From contig JANRKU010000086.1 of NCBI GenBank assembly GCA_033763335.1, forward strand, positions 13,153 through 77,152: 64,000 bases of DNA. Reading direction: 5' to 3'. Shown one piece after another: positions 26,071-34,753 of this stretch. The notes under the pieces were generated by a model. That model had not been told where the DNA came from, made no database searches, and saw nothing but the letters and a program-made list of their open reading frames with translations. Every line of letters begins with the position of its first letter. The stretch's first letter is position 1. The translations under genes were made by a program, and so were the position numbers. This DNA comes from GCA-2794515 sp033763335. GTDB taxonomy: Bacteria; Chloroflexota; Anaerolineae; Aggregatilineales; Phototrophicaceae.

Positions 26071-28423
26071 ACCACAAGCACCGTCAAAGAAAACCCCTCT
26101 GGATAGTGTTGCAAGCGCATGGGGGCGCATATCCCCTTCGCTTGTACCCGTATTAGCAGTCATCACGGCGTTGATTTTTGCCATCCCCTTCATCATCCTC
26201 ACCCGTAGCGGGGGCGATATTGGCAGAGGGCTAAATGTGGCGGGACTCGCCTATGCAGGGCTGATAGAAGGCTCTGTGGGGATTGCCATCAACCCTGTCA
26301 TGACTACCGATGATGTCAGTATGGCGCTCGATTTTGTCAAACAACTCGAAGCAGTTGATGGGCAACCTCTCAATTTTAATATTTTGCGCCAAATTTCTGA
26401 GCGCACCAATGCGACTGACCGCTTGGGCATTGATACCGTTAGGCGTTATGGCGCTGTTTTAGAGAAATATTCGGCAGTCCCCGCATTGGATAGCGATGAT
26501 AAACTCGAAACATTCGGCAATATCATCCCAGAAATTGTCCGTGTTGGCGATGAAAGCCTGTGTCGGTTTGGGACATTTTTGGTGGCGTTGGATAGCCTCC
26601 CCCGCGCCGATGTGCGGACATTCCTCGCTAATTACACCACATTGGATGTGGTAGACAGTGATATTCGTGCCGAGATAGAAGCCTTTGTGCCTCCAGTTAC
26701 CGAAGCCACAGAAGAACAACTCGCATCGGGGTGTGTGGTCATCCCAGAAAATGGGGTGTCATCGGCATCACTGTATACCGATGAAGAATTAACCGATGTC
26801 ATCACATTGCTCAATGCACGCCAATTTAACCGCCTATTTCGGGCATTTGAACATCTGGTGTTGATGAAAGAATTGGGCATTACCTCGCGTGACCAAGATG
26901 CCAAAGATTTGGCAGATATGCACGCACTCAGCTTTGACCCATCAAACCCCAATGGCATTGCACGCACGCGCCAATTGGTGAGCAACAATGACCGTTTGGT
27001 GAGTGTGGCTGTGCCAGATGGCGATATTTCGCAATTGGCGGGTGAATTATTTTTGGTCACGAATTTATATAGCAGTGGCTTGTTGACCAATACCAATATT
27101 GTGCCAGCACTCGAAGCCGATTTGCCTGTGGTGTTATCGCAACAACTCATCATCTTGCGCCCCAATAACCAATTGCTCATCCTCAGCGACCCCAATGCCA
27201 CTTTTGGCATCAAAACGATTGAGCGTGAATTGGGAGAAGGCGAAACCCGTACCGTCCCCGATGTGGTGTTCGCGCATTTGGGTGGGCGTGTGGTGTTATT
27301 TTTCCCCTCTAGCTTAGAACAGACCATCACCCGTGCATTGCCCTATATCATCGCAGGGTTGGCAGTAGCATTGGGCTTTAAGACGGGTCTATTCAATATC
27401 GGCGGGCAGGGACAAGTCTATATTGGGGCGACACTCGCCGCATGGGTGGGCTTCTCGACTATTTTTGCCGATTTTGACCCATTTGTCCGTATCGCCCTTG
27501 TGCTGTTGGCTGGCATGTTGGGAGGGGCGTTATGGGGCATGATACCGGGCTTGCTGAAAGCGTATACAGGGGCGCATGAGGTCATCAATACCATCATGCT
27601 CAATTTCATCGCCTTGCGTTTGGTAGATTGGCTGGTGCGCTCTACCGACCCCGTGATTTTGAAAGACATGGAATCGGGTAGTTTTGAGCGTACCCCTCTC
27701 ATTGGCGATAATGCCAAACTGCCCACTTTTGATAATTTGACCCTACAAGTATTTTTATTTGCGGGGCTATTCACGCTCGTATGGGGATTATGGGGTATAC
27801 GCAATAAATTAGCGGGTAATCCGCGTTTAGCGTTGCGCCCTGCGTTATATGCCCTATTGGTCGTTGTCGGCGGAATTGCGCTCCAATGGCTCAGTGTGGG
27901 CGGGAAATTGCATGTCGGTTTGGTGATTGTCATCTTCTCGGTGATGTTCGTCACATGGTTGTTTAACCGTACCACCATCGGCTTTGAATTGCGGACGGTG
28001 GGGGCAAATCCCGATGCGGCGCGGTATTCTGGCATGAATGTCAAACTCAATGTGGTGCTGGCATTAACCCTCAGTGGCATGTTGGCAGGGCTGGCTGGTG
28101 CAGTGGAGATGAGTGGCGTGGTACATAACATGCAACCCGATTTCCTTCCCGGTTTGGGCTTTGATGCCATTGCTGTCGCATTGCTGGCACGGAATAATCC
28201 GCGCAATATGGTGTTTGCAGGGTTGCTATGGGGGGCATTGCTCACAGGCAATTCGCTCATGCAAGCCAATGCGGGTTTATCTAAGAACTTAGTGGGCATT
28301 ATCCAAGCCCTGATTATTATGTTTATCGCGGCGGATGCCATCATTCGTACATTGTGGCGGGTGAGAAAAGCGACCCCAGAAGAAAGAGCCGCCGCCGTTA
28401 TTTCTAAAGGTTGGGGAGGGTGA
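26063..28423 (+). CDS. ABC permease (NupP-like) with large extracytoplasmic insertion
   Basis: A 787-residue permease of the BPD_transp_2 family, about twice the usual 350-400 residues. The first membrane helix (VPVLAVITALIFAIPFIIL, about 28-46) is followed by AYAGLIEGSVGIAIN, where normal members enter the next helix. Here a hydrophilic insertion of about 330 residues comes first. The canonical core resumes at about 415 with TITRALPYIIAGLAVALGF, KTGLFNIGGQGQ and a run of helices to the end. The insertion should face outside and contains no recognisable domain; it may serve as a built-in binding or docking module. The gene overlaps the ATPase by eight bases and is followed after one base by the second permease. 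Confidence 0.88.
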   Translation: MAEPQAPSKKTPLDSVASAWGRISPSLVPVLAVITALIFAIPFIILTRSGGDIGRGLNVAGLAYAGLIEGSVGIAINPVMTTDDVSMALDFVKQLEAVDGQPLNFNILRQISERTNATDRLGIDTVRRYGAVLEKYSAVPALDSDDKLETFGNIIPEIVRVGDESLCRFGTFLVALDSLPRADVRTFLANYTTLDVVDSDIRAEIEAFVPPVTEATEEQLASGCVVIPENGVSSASLYTDEELTDVITLLNARQFNRLFRAFEHLVLMKELGITSRDQDAKDLADMHALSFDPSNPNGIARTRQLVSNNDRLVSVAVPDGDISQLAGELFLVTNLYSSGLLTNTNIVPALEADLPVVLSQQLIILRPNNQLLILSDPNATFGIKTIERELGEGETRTVPDVVFAHLGGRVVLFFPSSLEQTITRALPYIIAGLAVALGFKTGLFNIGGQGQVYIGATLAAWVGFSTIFADFDPFVRIALVLLAGMLGGALWGMIPGLLKAYTGAHEVINTIMLNFIALRLVDWLVRSTDPVILKDMESGSFERTPLIGDNAKLPTFDNLTLQVFLFAGLFTLVWGLWGIRNKLAGNPRLALRPALYALLVVVGGIALQWLSVGGKLHVGLVIVIFSVMFVTWLFNRTTIGFELRTVGANPDAARYSGMNVKLNVVLALTLSGMLAGLAGAVEMSGVVHNMQPDFLPGLGFDAIAVALLARNNPRNMVFAGLLWGALLTGNSLMQANAGLSKNLVGIIQALIIMFIAADAIIRTLWRVRKATPEERAAAVISKGWGG

Positions 28424-28424
28424 T

Positions 28425-29696
28425 ATGGGCAATGTAGTCAAATTTTTATTCAATCGCACCGTATTCTTTGGCATTGTGTTCGTCTTGTTGGGCGTGATTT
28501 TGCTCCTCGCCACGCCCAACACCATAGACCCCACTGCCAATTCAATTTTGCGCTTCCCAAACGACAATCCATCGCTGACCTTTGACCTCATCATTCCCAC
28601 ACTTGGGTTTACGATAGTCGTGGCGTTTATTTATTTGGCGGGTGGGGCATTTGCCATCAGCAAATTGGGTGGCGCACAAACCGCACGAGCGCGGTCTGTG
28701 GGGTTGGCGGTATGCGCCGCGTTGCTCATCCCGATGGTGTTGGTGCTATCGGCGGCGGGCAAAGATACCAATATCGTCTCGATGTTGGCGGCGAGTTTTC
28801 GCTTGGCAACGCCCATCATCATCGGCGCGATGGCGGGTATTTGGTGTGAGCGCAGTGGCGTGGTCAATATCGCCATTGAAGGCATGATGCTCACAGGCGC
28901 ATGTTTTGGGTATGTGACCTATACGGTGGTATCACAGACCATCCCCGGTCAAAGCGGATTGTGGCTTGGTGTTGGCATTGCCACCATCGCAGGTGGTTTG
29001 ATGGCATTGTTACACGCATGGCTATCTATCACCTTCAAAACCGACCAAATCATTAGCGGGACGGTCATCAATATTTTGGCGCTCGGATTGACCAGTTTCA
29101 TCCGCGTAGAGGTATTGGTGAGTTCTGATGCGTCTGTCGAAAAACTCGCCGTCATCAAATTGCCGATACTCGGTGATTTACCTGTGGTGGGAGAAGTGCT
29201 ATTTACAGGCAGACCCATCTTTTTCTTGATGTTCGTCATCGTCATTGGCACGCATGTCGTCCTCTATTACACCCGTTGGGGTTTGCGAACACGCGCCGTT
29301 GGCGAAAATCCGGGCGCGGCAGATACATTGGGCATCAAAGTCCAACGCAACCGTTATGTCAATGTCATCGCAGGTGGGATGATTGCAGGCTTGGCGGGGG
29401 CATGGTTTTCATTGGAAACCGCAGGCGGGTTTGATGATGGCATGACCAGTGGGGCAGGGTTTATCGCCTTAGCCGCGATGATTTTTGGCAAATGGACACC
29501 TTTTGGGGCGGCGGCGGGTGGATTGCTCTTTGGCTTTGCACAGGCGCTCGATACCCGCTTTCAATTGCTCCAAGTGCCGATTCCTGTCCAATTTGTGCAG
29601 ATGACCCCCTATATCATCACCATGATTATTTTGGCGGGTGTGGTCGGACGCGCTGTCGCACCAAAAGCCGTTGGTAAACCATACGAAAAGGAATAA
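28425..29696 (+). CDS. ABC permease (NupQ-like)
   Basis: The second permease of the nucleoside/sugar-type transporter, 423 residues, BPD_transp_2 family. About ten hydrophobic helices are visible. Family marks include TPIIIGAMAGIWCERSGVVNIAIEG (here in part: GIWCERSGVVNIAIEG), LRTRAVGENPGAADTLGI and GWFSLE-like AWFSLETAGGFDDGMTSG. The N-terminal 100 residues contain two additional helices compared with the shortest relatives. It begins one base after the first permease, and holA begins three bases after its stop. The two permeases would form a heterodimer energised by the tandem ATPase. Confidence 0.9.
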   Translation: MGNVVKFLFNRTVFFGIVFVLLGVILLLATPNTIDPTANSILRFPNDNPSLTFDLIIPTLGFTIVVAFIYLAGGAFAISKLGGAQTARARSVGLAVCAALLIPMVLVLSAAGKDTNIVSMLAASFRLATPIIIGAMAGIWCERSGVVNIAIEGMMLTGACFGYVTYTVVSQTIPGQSGLWLGVGIATIAGGLMALLHAWLSITFKTDQIISGTVINILALGLTSFIRVEVLVSSDASVEKLAVIKLPILGDLPVVGEVLFTGRPIFFLMFVIVIGTHVVLYYTRWGLRTRAVGENPGAADTLGIKVQRNRYVNVIAGGMIAGLAGAWFSLETAGGFDDGMTSGAGFIALAAMIFGKWTPFGAAAGGLLFGFAQALDTRFQLLQVPIPVQFVQMTPYIITMIILAGVVGRAVAPKAVGKPYEKE

Positions 29697-29699
29697 ACG

Positions 29700-30683
29700 A
29701 TGAGCGCACGCGCTTTTCTTGTGCATGGTGAAGATGATGTTGGCATAGAAGAATATGTCAATAAATTGCGCGGGGAGATGGGAACATCTCCCAACGCCGA
29801 TTTTAATATCAGCGAATTTGATGGGCAAGTTGCCGATGTCGCAGAAATTATATCGGCAGTGAGTTCCTATCCATTTTTGGCGGATGCCCGCATGGTCATT
29901 GTGCGCGGATTGCTCAAATGGCTCACCCGCAAAGGCGCAGGCGAAACAGGTAAGGCGGGAATTGCTCGCTTATCTGAAGAATTGATACACCTGCCCGAAT
30001 GGGCGCGGTTGATATTTGTTGAACGTGAAACCTTGCCAGATACCAACCCCATCCTCAAGGCGATGAAGGAAATCGGTCATGCCGATATTAAATTGTGTGC
30101 CATCCCCAAAGATTTACCGCGTTGGCTGATGAATCGCGCCCAAAAGGTCTATGATGTTCACCTAGAAGAAACCGCCGCCCGTGCATTGGCGTTGGTGGTG
30201 GGGTCAGATTTGCGCGGGGCAGATAATGAACTGTGCAAATTGGCAGATTATGTGGGCGATGCGGGTAAAATCACCGAAGATGATGTCGCTGTGATGACCA
30301 GTTACCTGCCCGAAGTGACCATTTGGGCGGCGATTAAAGATATTGCCGAAGGGCGGGGCAAAAAGGCGCTAGAACGGATTCATCAATTATTGATGGATAA
30401 AAAAGGCAATGACCCGATTGGCATTTTTGCGATGATTATCCGCCAATTCCGATTTTTACTGCTCACCAAAGAATATTTGACCATGCCCAATGACGGTAGA
30501 CCACTAGCAGATGCGTTGGGCGTGAAAATGGCGGGGGAATATATCTCGCAGAGCAAATCGTTTAAGCTGGATGAGTTGGAGCGTATTTATAAGGCGTTGC
30601 AAGAGTATGATTTTAAGATGAAGGTGGGCATGATAGAGCCAGAAACTGCGCTCGATATCATGATTATCAGTTTGTCTCGATAA
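29700..30683 (+). CDS. holA: DNA polymerase III delta subunit
   Basis: A 327-residue clamp-loader subunit that opens the beta sliding clamp. The N-terminus FLVHGEDDVGIEEYVNKL is the usual start of delta (F-L-x-G-x-x), with the degenerate P-loop of this AAA-like protein. FLADARMVIVRG, the LARLIFVERETLPDTNPILK-type segment and the C-terminal helical collar (PIGIFAMIIRQFRFLLL) fit well. It is carried at the end of the ABC operon, three bases after the permease stop, an arrangement with no functional logic. A strong terminator follows. Confidence 0.9.
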   Translation: MSARAFLVHGEDDVGIEEYVNKLRGEMGTSPNADFNISEFDGQVADVAEIISAVSSYPFLADARMVIVRGLLKWLTRKGAGETGKAGIARLSEELIHLPEWARLIFVERETLPDTNPILKAMKEIGHADIKLCAIPKDLPRWLMNRAQKVYDVHLEETAARALALVVGSDLRGADNELCKLADYVGDAGKITEDDVAVMTSYLPEVTIWAAIKDIAEGRGKKALERIHQLLMDKKGNDPIGIFAMIIRQFRFLLLTKEYLTMPNDGRPLADALGVKMAGEYISQSKSFKLDELERIYKALQEYDFKMKVGMIEPETALDIMIISLSR

Positions 30684-30690
30684 AACAAAA

Positions 30691-30727
30691 AATGGATGGT
30701 GTACTCGTCTCCACCATCCATTTTTAT
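30691..30727 (+). terminator. Rho-independent terminator after holA
   Basis: AATGGATGGTG / CACCATCCATT stem with a 10-nt loop and TTTTTATT tail, eight bases after the holA stop codon. Confidence 0.85.
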
Positions 30728-30782
30728 TACTGTCCCTGCTTCTCACCAAGATATGAGCAGGGGAGGGTTAGCGTGATGGTCT

Positions 30783-31013
30783 CTAGAATTTGATGTTATC
30801 TGACCATTCGTCAATTTGCTTGTTGGCTTCTTCTCTGGTGATGGCATATTTTTCTTGTAATTTTCCCGCTAAAACTTCACGGTTGCCATTGATTTCCATC
30901 ATTTCGTCGTCGGTCAAATCACCCCAACGCTTCTTGAGGTCACCAGTGAATTGTTTCCATTGCCCAGCGATTTTATCCCATGTTGTGCTTCTGTTTGATT
31001 TTGTTTGATCCAT
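30783..31013 (-). CDS. CsbD-family stress protein
   Basis: A 76-residue hydrophilic protein of the CsbD family. The pattern KIAGQWKQFTGDLKKRWGDLTDDE followed by GNREVLAGKLQEKYAITREEAN covers the whole family (shown here in pieces). CsbD-like proteins are induced by general, phosphate or envelope stress in many bacteria; their molecular role is unknown. It is the last gene of a block that runs from the sensor kinase at 34552 down to here, all on the minus strand. That context supports a stress-response role. Gaps between the members are 70-130 bp, so internal promoters are possible. Confidence 0.9.
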   Translation of the reverse strand: MDQTKSNRSTTWDKIAGQWKQFTGDLKKRWGDLTDDEMMEINGNREVLAGKLQEKYAITREEANKQIDEWSDNIKF

Positions 31014-31089
31014 GATACTTATCCTTTCATTTTATAAATATACTAAGGGTATTGCTAGTTAACCTTATGTTACAAAAGATGCTGATAGA

Positions 31090-31518
31090 TTAGCGGGGAC
31101 GGCTGAGAACTAACCACAGTACCCGCGCAACAATCCAAGCAACTATTGCCCATACAATGATGGCGATAATGGTGGTGATTTCTAATATAGATGTCCCACT
31201 AATAACTGGGTTTTGCACCACATTCGCAAATAATGCGACGAAGGGCGAGGACACCGAATTGATAAACCCACCGAATCCATTGGTCATGTTTGCGCCGACC
31301 AAATACAAAATAAAGCGCACAATCAGTAGTAGTTCTAATACTCCAAACAAGAAGTAGGAAATATTGATGATACGGGCAACTGAAGAATTTTGATTGGCAA
31401 CCGAGATACGACGCTTCTTTTCATTCAGATTCATCGCCTGATATTCTTCAATGTTTTGGTCTACTACATCTTCATGACGACCTAATTCTTGGTTACGTAA
31501 TTCATTATTTGTTGCCAT
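31090..31518 (-). CDS. YggT-family membrane protein
   Basis: A 142-residue protein. A polar, charged N-terminal 45 residues precede two hydrophobic regions: INISYFLFGVLELLLIVRFILYLV and ILEITTIIAIIVWAIVAWIVARVLW (each given in part). Between them lies GGFINSVSSPFVALFANVV, the conserved YggT-family loop with the S-x-P-x-x-A pattern. YggT proteins are membrane proteins of unclear function, sometimes linked to osmotic stress or cell division. It lies between YtxH and CsbD genes in the stress block and is probably co-regulated with them. Confidence 0.85.
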   Translation of the reverse strand: MATNNELRNQELGRHEDVVDQNIEEYQAMNLNEKKRRISVANQNSSVARIINISYFLFGVLELLLIVRFILYLVGANMTNGFGGFINSVSSPFVALFANVVQNPVISGTSILEITTIIAIIVWAIVAWIVARVLWLVLSRPR

Positions 31519-31538
31519 AGCGATTTACTTTCTACTGA

Positions 31539-31829
31539 TTATTTCGAGTTTTGTTTGAGACGTTCTTCGACGTTTTTGCGGAAATCATTAAATTGGTCTT
31601 CCAGTTTTTTGATGACTGGTTCTAATGATTCGCGCCCATTGTTTACGCTCTCGCCAATATTTTGGGCGAGTTCTTTACGTGTTTTTTCGCCACTTTCGGG
31701 GGCAAAGAGCAAGGCTAATACTGCTCCAATACCCAACCCAGCACTTAAACAAATCAATGTGAGGAGCGTTTTTTGTCGTGCCACGCGCATTTCGGCATCG
31801 CGGCTATAGTAAATGCGTTCATTATTCAT
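31539..31829 (-). CDS. YtxH-domain protein
   Basis: A 96-residue protein with one N-terminal membrane helix (TLLTLICLSAGLGIGAVLALLFAP) followed at once by ESGEKTRKELA, the hallmark of the YtxH family (GALLAPKSGKETR-like). The C-terminal 50 residues are a charged amphipathic helix likely to form a coiled coil. YtxH-type proteins are general-stress proteins in Firmicutes and others. I chose the ATG at 31829 (MNNERIYY), because the region upstream up to 31910 has no Shine-Dalgarno sequence and the shorter form has the usual family length. It lies 20 bp upstream of the YggT gene in the same direction, so the two are probably co-transcribed. Confidence 0.85.
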   Translation of the reverse strand: MNNERIYYSRDAEMRVARQKTLLTLICLSAGLGIGAVLALLFAPESGEKTRKELAQNIGESVNNGRESLEPVIKKLEDQFNDFRKNVEERLKQNSK

Positions 31830-31924
31830 GTTGGTATCCTTATTCGTTAAAAGGGTGTGTGATTGAGGTGGAGGGGAGAATACAGACAACGCATTGCCTG
31901 TATTCTTCATATATCCGGTGCTTA

Positions 31925-32206
31925 CTATCGGGGGAGTACGCTACGCCCGTTGAAGAGACGTATCACCGCCAATAATACAACTGCACCAACGAAGGAGACA
32001 AAGATGCTCCAAATATTGAAGCCTGTCACACCTGCGGTATCAATTTGGCTAAACAAGAAGCCACCGATGAAAGCACCCAAGATGCCTACGATGATGTCCA
32101 TGATTAAACCTTGGCTACCACTGGTTTTCATCACTTTACTGGCTAACCAGCCTGCGATTGCACCAACAATAATCCATGCCAACCATCCCATTTGTCCCAT
32201 ATCCAT
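31925..32206 (-). CDS. GlsB/YeaQ/YmgE-family membrane protein
   Basis: A 93-residue protein with three hydrophobic helices and the family's glycine-rich pattern: WIIVGAIAGWLASKVMK, then IVGILGAFIGGFLF. Known formerly as transglycosylase-associated proteins, members are small stress-induced membrane proteins; in some Gram-positives GlsB acts with Asp23 in envelope stress. AGGAG lies at good spacing before the ATG at 32206. It belongs to the same minus-strand block as the two-component pair and YtxH, YggT and CsbD. A second member of the family is at 37240-37581. Confidence 0.88.
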   Translation of the reverse strand: MDMGQMGWLAWIIVGAIAGWLASKVMKTSGSQGLIMDIIVGILGAFIGGFLFSQIDTAGVTGFNIWSIFVSFVGAVVLLAVIRLFNGRSVLPR

Positions 32207-32336
32207 GTTTTGTATCTCCTATTGTTTGTTTATATCCGTCTATATAATCAGTATAGGATATAGCATTTATTGATACATCCATCATGTGAGTGGTGTTATA
32301 TCATTCTTTGGTATGAGATAGCCCTTAAATCGCTCA

Positions 32337-32996
32337 TCATGGCACATAAAAATCGCCTAAACGGATGTTATAGTCCAATACGAGGATGATTGCCTCGGTA
32401 CGGCTGGTAACACTGAGTTTCGATAAAATATTGCTCACATGCGATTTTGTGGTGGAAAGTGTGATGACCAATTGACTGGCAATTTCGTTATTGCCCAAGC
32501 CTTTGACCATTAACCCCAGCACTTCGCGTTCACGCGGGGTTAATTCTGCAAAGATGGAATGGGGTTGCCGAACCGATTGAACAAGGATATCTGTGACTTC
32601 TGACGCATAGGTCGAAATGCCATTTTTGGCGGCGCGGATGGCGCTTGCAAGCTCATCGGCGGGAATTTTTTTGAATAAATAGCTAATTGCCCCCGCTTCG
32701 AGTACGCCTTTAATCAACCGTTCTTCGCCAAAACTGGTTAAGATAATCACTTTAATATTGGGGAAATTGAGGGTGAGATAGCGGGTCGCTTCAATACCAT
32801 CCATGACGGGCATCATTAAGTCCATCAAGACGACATCTGGCTTTGTATTGGCACATATGGCGATGGCTTCTTTGCCATTGCTGGCTTCTCCGACTAATTT
32901 GAGGTCAGGATAACTTATCAAAAAGACAGCCAGCCCTTGCCGTAGCATGGCATGGTCGTCTACTATCACAATCCGAATGGGGGTCTCTGTGGTCAT
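32337..32996 (-). CDS. NarL/LuxR-type response regulator
   Basis: A 219-residue regulator with an N-terminal receiver domain (IRIVIVDDHAMLRQGL; phospho-acceptor Asp in VVLMDLMMPVMDG at about 57; Lys in YLFKKIPADEL) and a C-terminal LuxR-type helix-turn-helix (LTPREREVLGLMVKGLGNNEIA, TTKSHVSNILSKL). All key residues are intact. Its start overlaps the stop of the sensor kinase gene by four bases (ATGA), so the two are coupled. The four small envelope-stress genes downstream on the same strand are the most obvious regulon, which is an inference from position. Confidence 0.92.
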   Translation of the reverse strand: MTTETPIRIVIVDDHAMLRQGLAVFLISYPDLKLVGEASNGKEAIAICANTKPDVVLMDLMMPVMDGIEATRYLTLNFPNIKVIILTSFGEERLIKGVLEAGAISYLFKKIPADELASAIRAAKNGISTYASEVTDILVQSVRQPHSIFAELTPREREVLGLMVKGLGNNEIASQLVITLSTTKSHVSNILSKLSVTSRTEAIILVLDYNIRLGDFYVP

Positions 32997-34552
32997 ATCT
33001 CATTACTCGCGGTTTCTAAAATAGTCGAATCTGCTGATGCCCAAACAACCTTAATAAGCGTTCCCTCACCCCTACGACTAATGATATTGAGTGTACCCCC
33101 AATCGTTTTGATACGGTCGCCCATAATGCTTAACCCAAAGTGACCTGTTGCAATCTCTTCTGGATTAAAACCAATTCCATTATCCTGTATGCTGAGGTCA
33201 ACTTGCCCCAGTTCGCTATTAAAAATAACCTCAACATGGCTTGCAGACGCATGGAGGGTAATATTATTGAGGGCTTCTTGTGCCACACGGTATAAAGCAA
33301 AATGCACATCTTCTGGGAGAGGATCTTGTTTATTGGTGTGGACTGTAATCTTTAATCCGGTGCGATTGGTGATGATGGTCGCAACTTGACGGATTAAATC
33401 ACCTAACTTGGCATGTGTGAGTGATGCAGGACGAAGCTCTAATAACAATAATCGCATTTCTTCTAAGGCATTTTTTGCTAGTTCATTCATAATAGAGAGG
33501 CTATGCCGCCCCTCATCTTTATTAATTTCCCAAATGGTAGGCAATCTTTCTGCGATAAGGCTCATTGACCATAGGGCTTGAGAAATGGTGTCGTGGAGTT
33601 CACTGGCTAGGCGATTGCGCTCTGCTAACACCGCCGAGCGTTTGGCACGGTCTAATAATCCTGCATTTTGGATAGCAATAGCGGCTTGGTCGGCAAACGT
33701 CTGAAGCCGTTCCGCATGGATTTCGGTAAAAAATTCGGGGGTGGCACTATCTAAAGACAAAAACCCCAAAATTTTGCCATTTGCACGAATGGGAGCAATC
33801 ACATTGGAGTGAACCCATTCTAACCCCGGAAACCCAATCCATAAGGGTGAGGTGGAGATATTTGCAATGGCGACAGGTTTACCCATATCCATCAGCTGTT
33901 GTAAAATTGCCAGTTTCATCCCCGGGATATGTTCATTTAACCAATTTTTTTCTAATCGCTGGTCTTTATATCCCGTTTGACGTACCACCCGCACCACATT
34001 AGATTCGACCAGCAATACATTTGCACCATCATAAGCGGTCACTTGTCCCACTGTATTGAGGATATGGTCAAGAATTTTATCTAAATCGAGGGTGCTACTC
34101 ATGGTTGTCAATGTCTTGCGAAGAGCTTCTGTAAAAGTATGTTCTTCATGTTCAAGCACCTGCATCCGTTTATACTCAATGATTTGTTCTTGGAGTTGCT
34201 GATTGAGCTTAGAATGACTCTTGATATGTTCTTTAAGGCGCATTTCTAATGTAGAGTATGCTTTTTGTAATTTAAGTGCAGATAGCTTGCGTTGGGTAAT
34301 CTGGCTTTTAAGGTCTTCTGTCGCCTGATTGAGGGTGGCAGTTTGTTGAGCGACTTGTTTTTCAAAATCGTCATATGTGGCAGATAAATTTTGTTCAAAT
34401 GTTGCTGCGGAAATATCGTGTTGAATGAGCGTCACGATATCATCTAGTAAAGATTCTACCATGGCGAATGTAGTGGAATTTGATGTATGGCTCTGTGATA
34501 TAACCATGAGCCAATTTTGAATAATCTCAATTTTGTTATTGAAACTGCCCAT
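32993..34552 (-). CDS. Sensor histidine kinase with coiled coil and GAF domain
   Basis: A 519-residue soluble sensor kinase. Residues about 70-150 form a long charged coiled coil (NQATEDLKSQITQRKLSALKLQ in part). A GAF domain follows at about 155-295 (ILDHILNTVGQVTAYDGANVLLV). Next come a HisKA_3 dimerisation domain with AERNRLASELHDTISQ (phospho-His about 320) and a HATPase domain (ALNNITLHASASHVEV, IQDNGIGFNP). There is no membrane helix, so the signal is probably cytoplasmic, such as a small ligand or redox state sensed by GAF. It is the partner of the NarL-type regulator, overlapping it by four bases. The IS element lies directly upstream, beyond about 100 bp, and could affect its expression. 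Confidence 0.92.
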   Translation of the reverse strand: MGSFNNKIEIIQNWLMVISQSHTSNSTTFAMVESLLDDIVTLIQHDISAATFEQNLSATYDDFEKQVAQQTATLNQATEDLKSQITQRKLSALKLQKAYSTLEMRLKEHIKSHSKLNQQLQEQIIEYKRMQVLEHEEHTFTEALRKTLTTMSSTLDLDKILDHILNTVGQVTAYDGANVLLVESNVVRVVRQTGYKDQRLEKNWLNEHIPGMKLAILQQLMDMGKPVAIANISTSPLWIGFPGLEWVHSNVIAPIRANGKILGFLSLDSATPEFFTEIHAERLQTFADQAAIAIQNAGLLDRAKRSAVLAERNRLASELHDTISQALWSMSLIAERLPTIWEINKDEGRHSLSIMNELAKNALEEMRLLLLELRPASLTHAKLGDLIRQVATIITNRTGLKITVHTNKQDPLPEDVHFALYRVAQEALNNITLHASASHVEVIFNSELGQVDLSIQDNGIGFNPEEIATGHFGLSIMGDRIKTIGGTLNIISRRGEGTLIKVVWASADSTILETASNEI

Positions 34553-34648
34553 TTTGATACTTGCCTCCTCACTTATTATGATGCAATGAATGCACCATAT
34601 CCCCTATCTTACCAATATAATGACGTGAAGAGTCCCTAATAGACAAAA

Positions 34649-34668
34649 AATCATCCTAAAGGATGATG
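34649..34668. repeat. 20-bp direct repeat at the left side of the IS
   Basis: AATCATCCTAAAGGATGATG, identical to 36252-36271 on the right. The sequence is itself a hairpin (ATCATCCT / AGGATGAT). On the minus strand a T-run follows, so the original site may have been a terminator. Confidence 0.8.
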
Positions 34669-34686
34669 CTGAACTTTGGCATTATG

Positions 34687-34719
34687 AACAGCCTGTGAGA
34701 GTTTCACAGGCTGTTTTTT
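34687..34719 (+). terminator. Terminator inside the IS, plus strand
   Basis: AACAGCCTGTGA / TCACAGGCTGTT stem, 5-nt loop, then TTTTTT. It points into the element from the left end and lies downstream of the transposase stop, antisense to it. It would block transcription entering from outside on the plus strand. Confidence 0.75.
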
Positions 34720-34753
34720 GATATAAAAAAGTGAAAAATAACAATAAAACAGC

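Noticed and set aside
26632..27330. Open frame of 232 codons on the minus strand
   Set aside because: Antisense to the permease insertion; the sense frame is continuous with the permease and the antisense reading is low-complexity Ser/Asn/Thr.
27418..28344. Long open frame (308 codons) on the minus strand
   Set aside because: Lies wholly inside the permease gene on the other strand; its composition mirrors the membrane protein's codons and it shows no family motif or ribosome-binding site.
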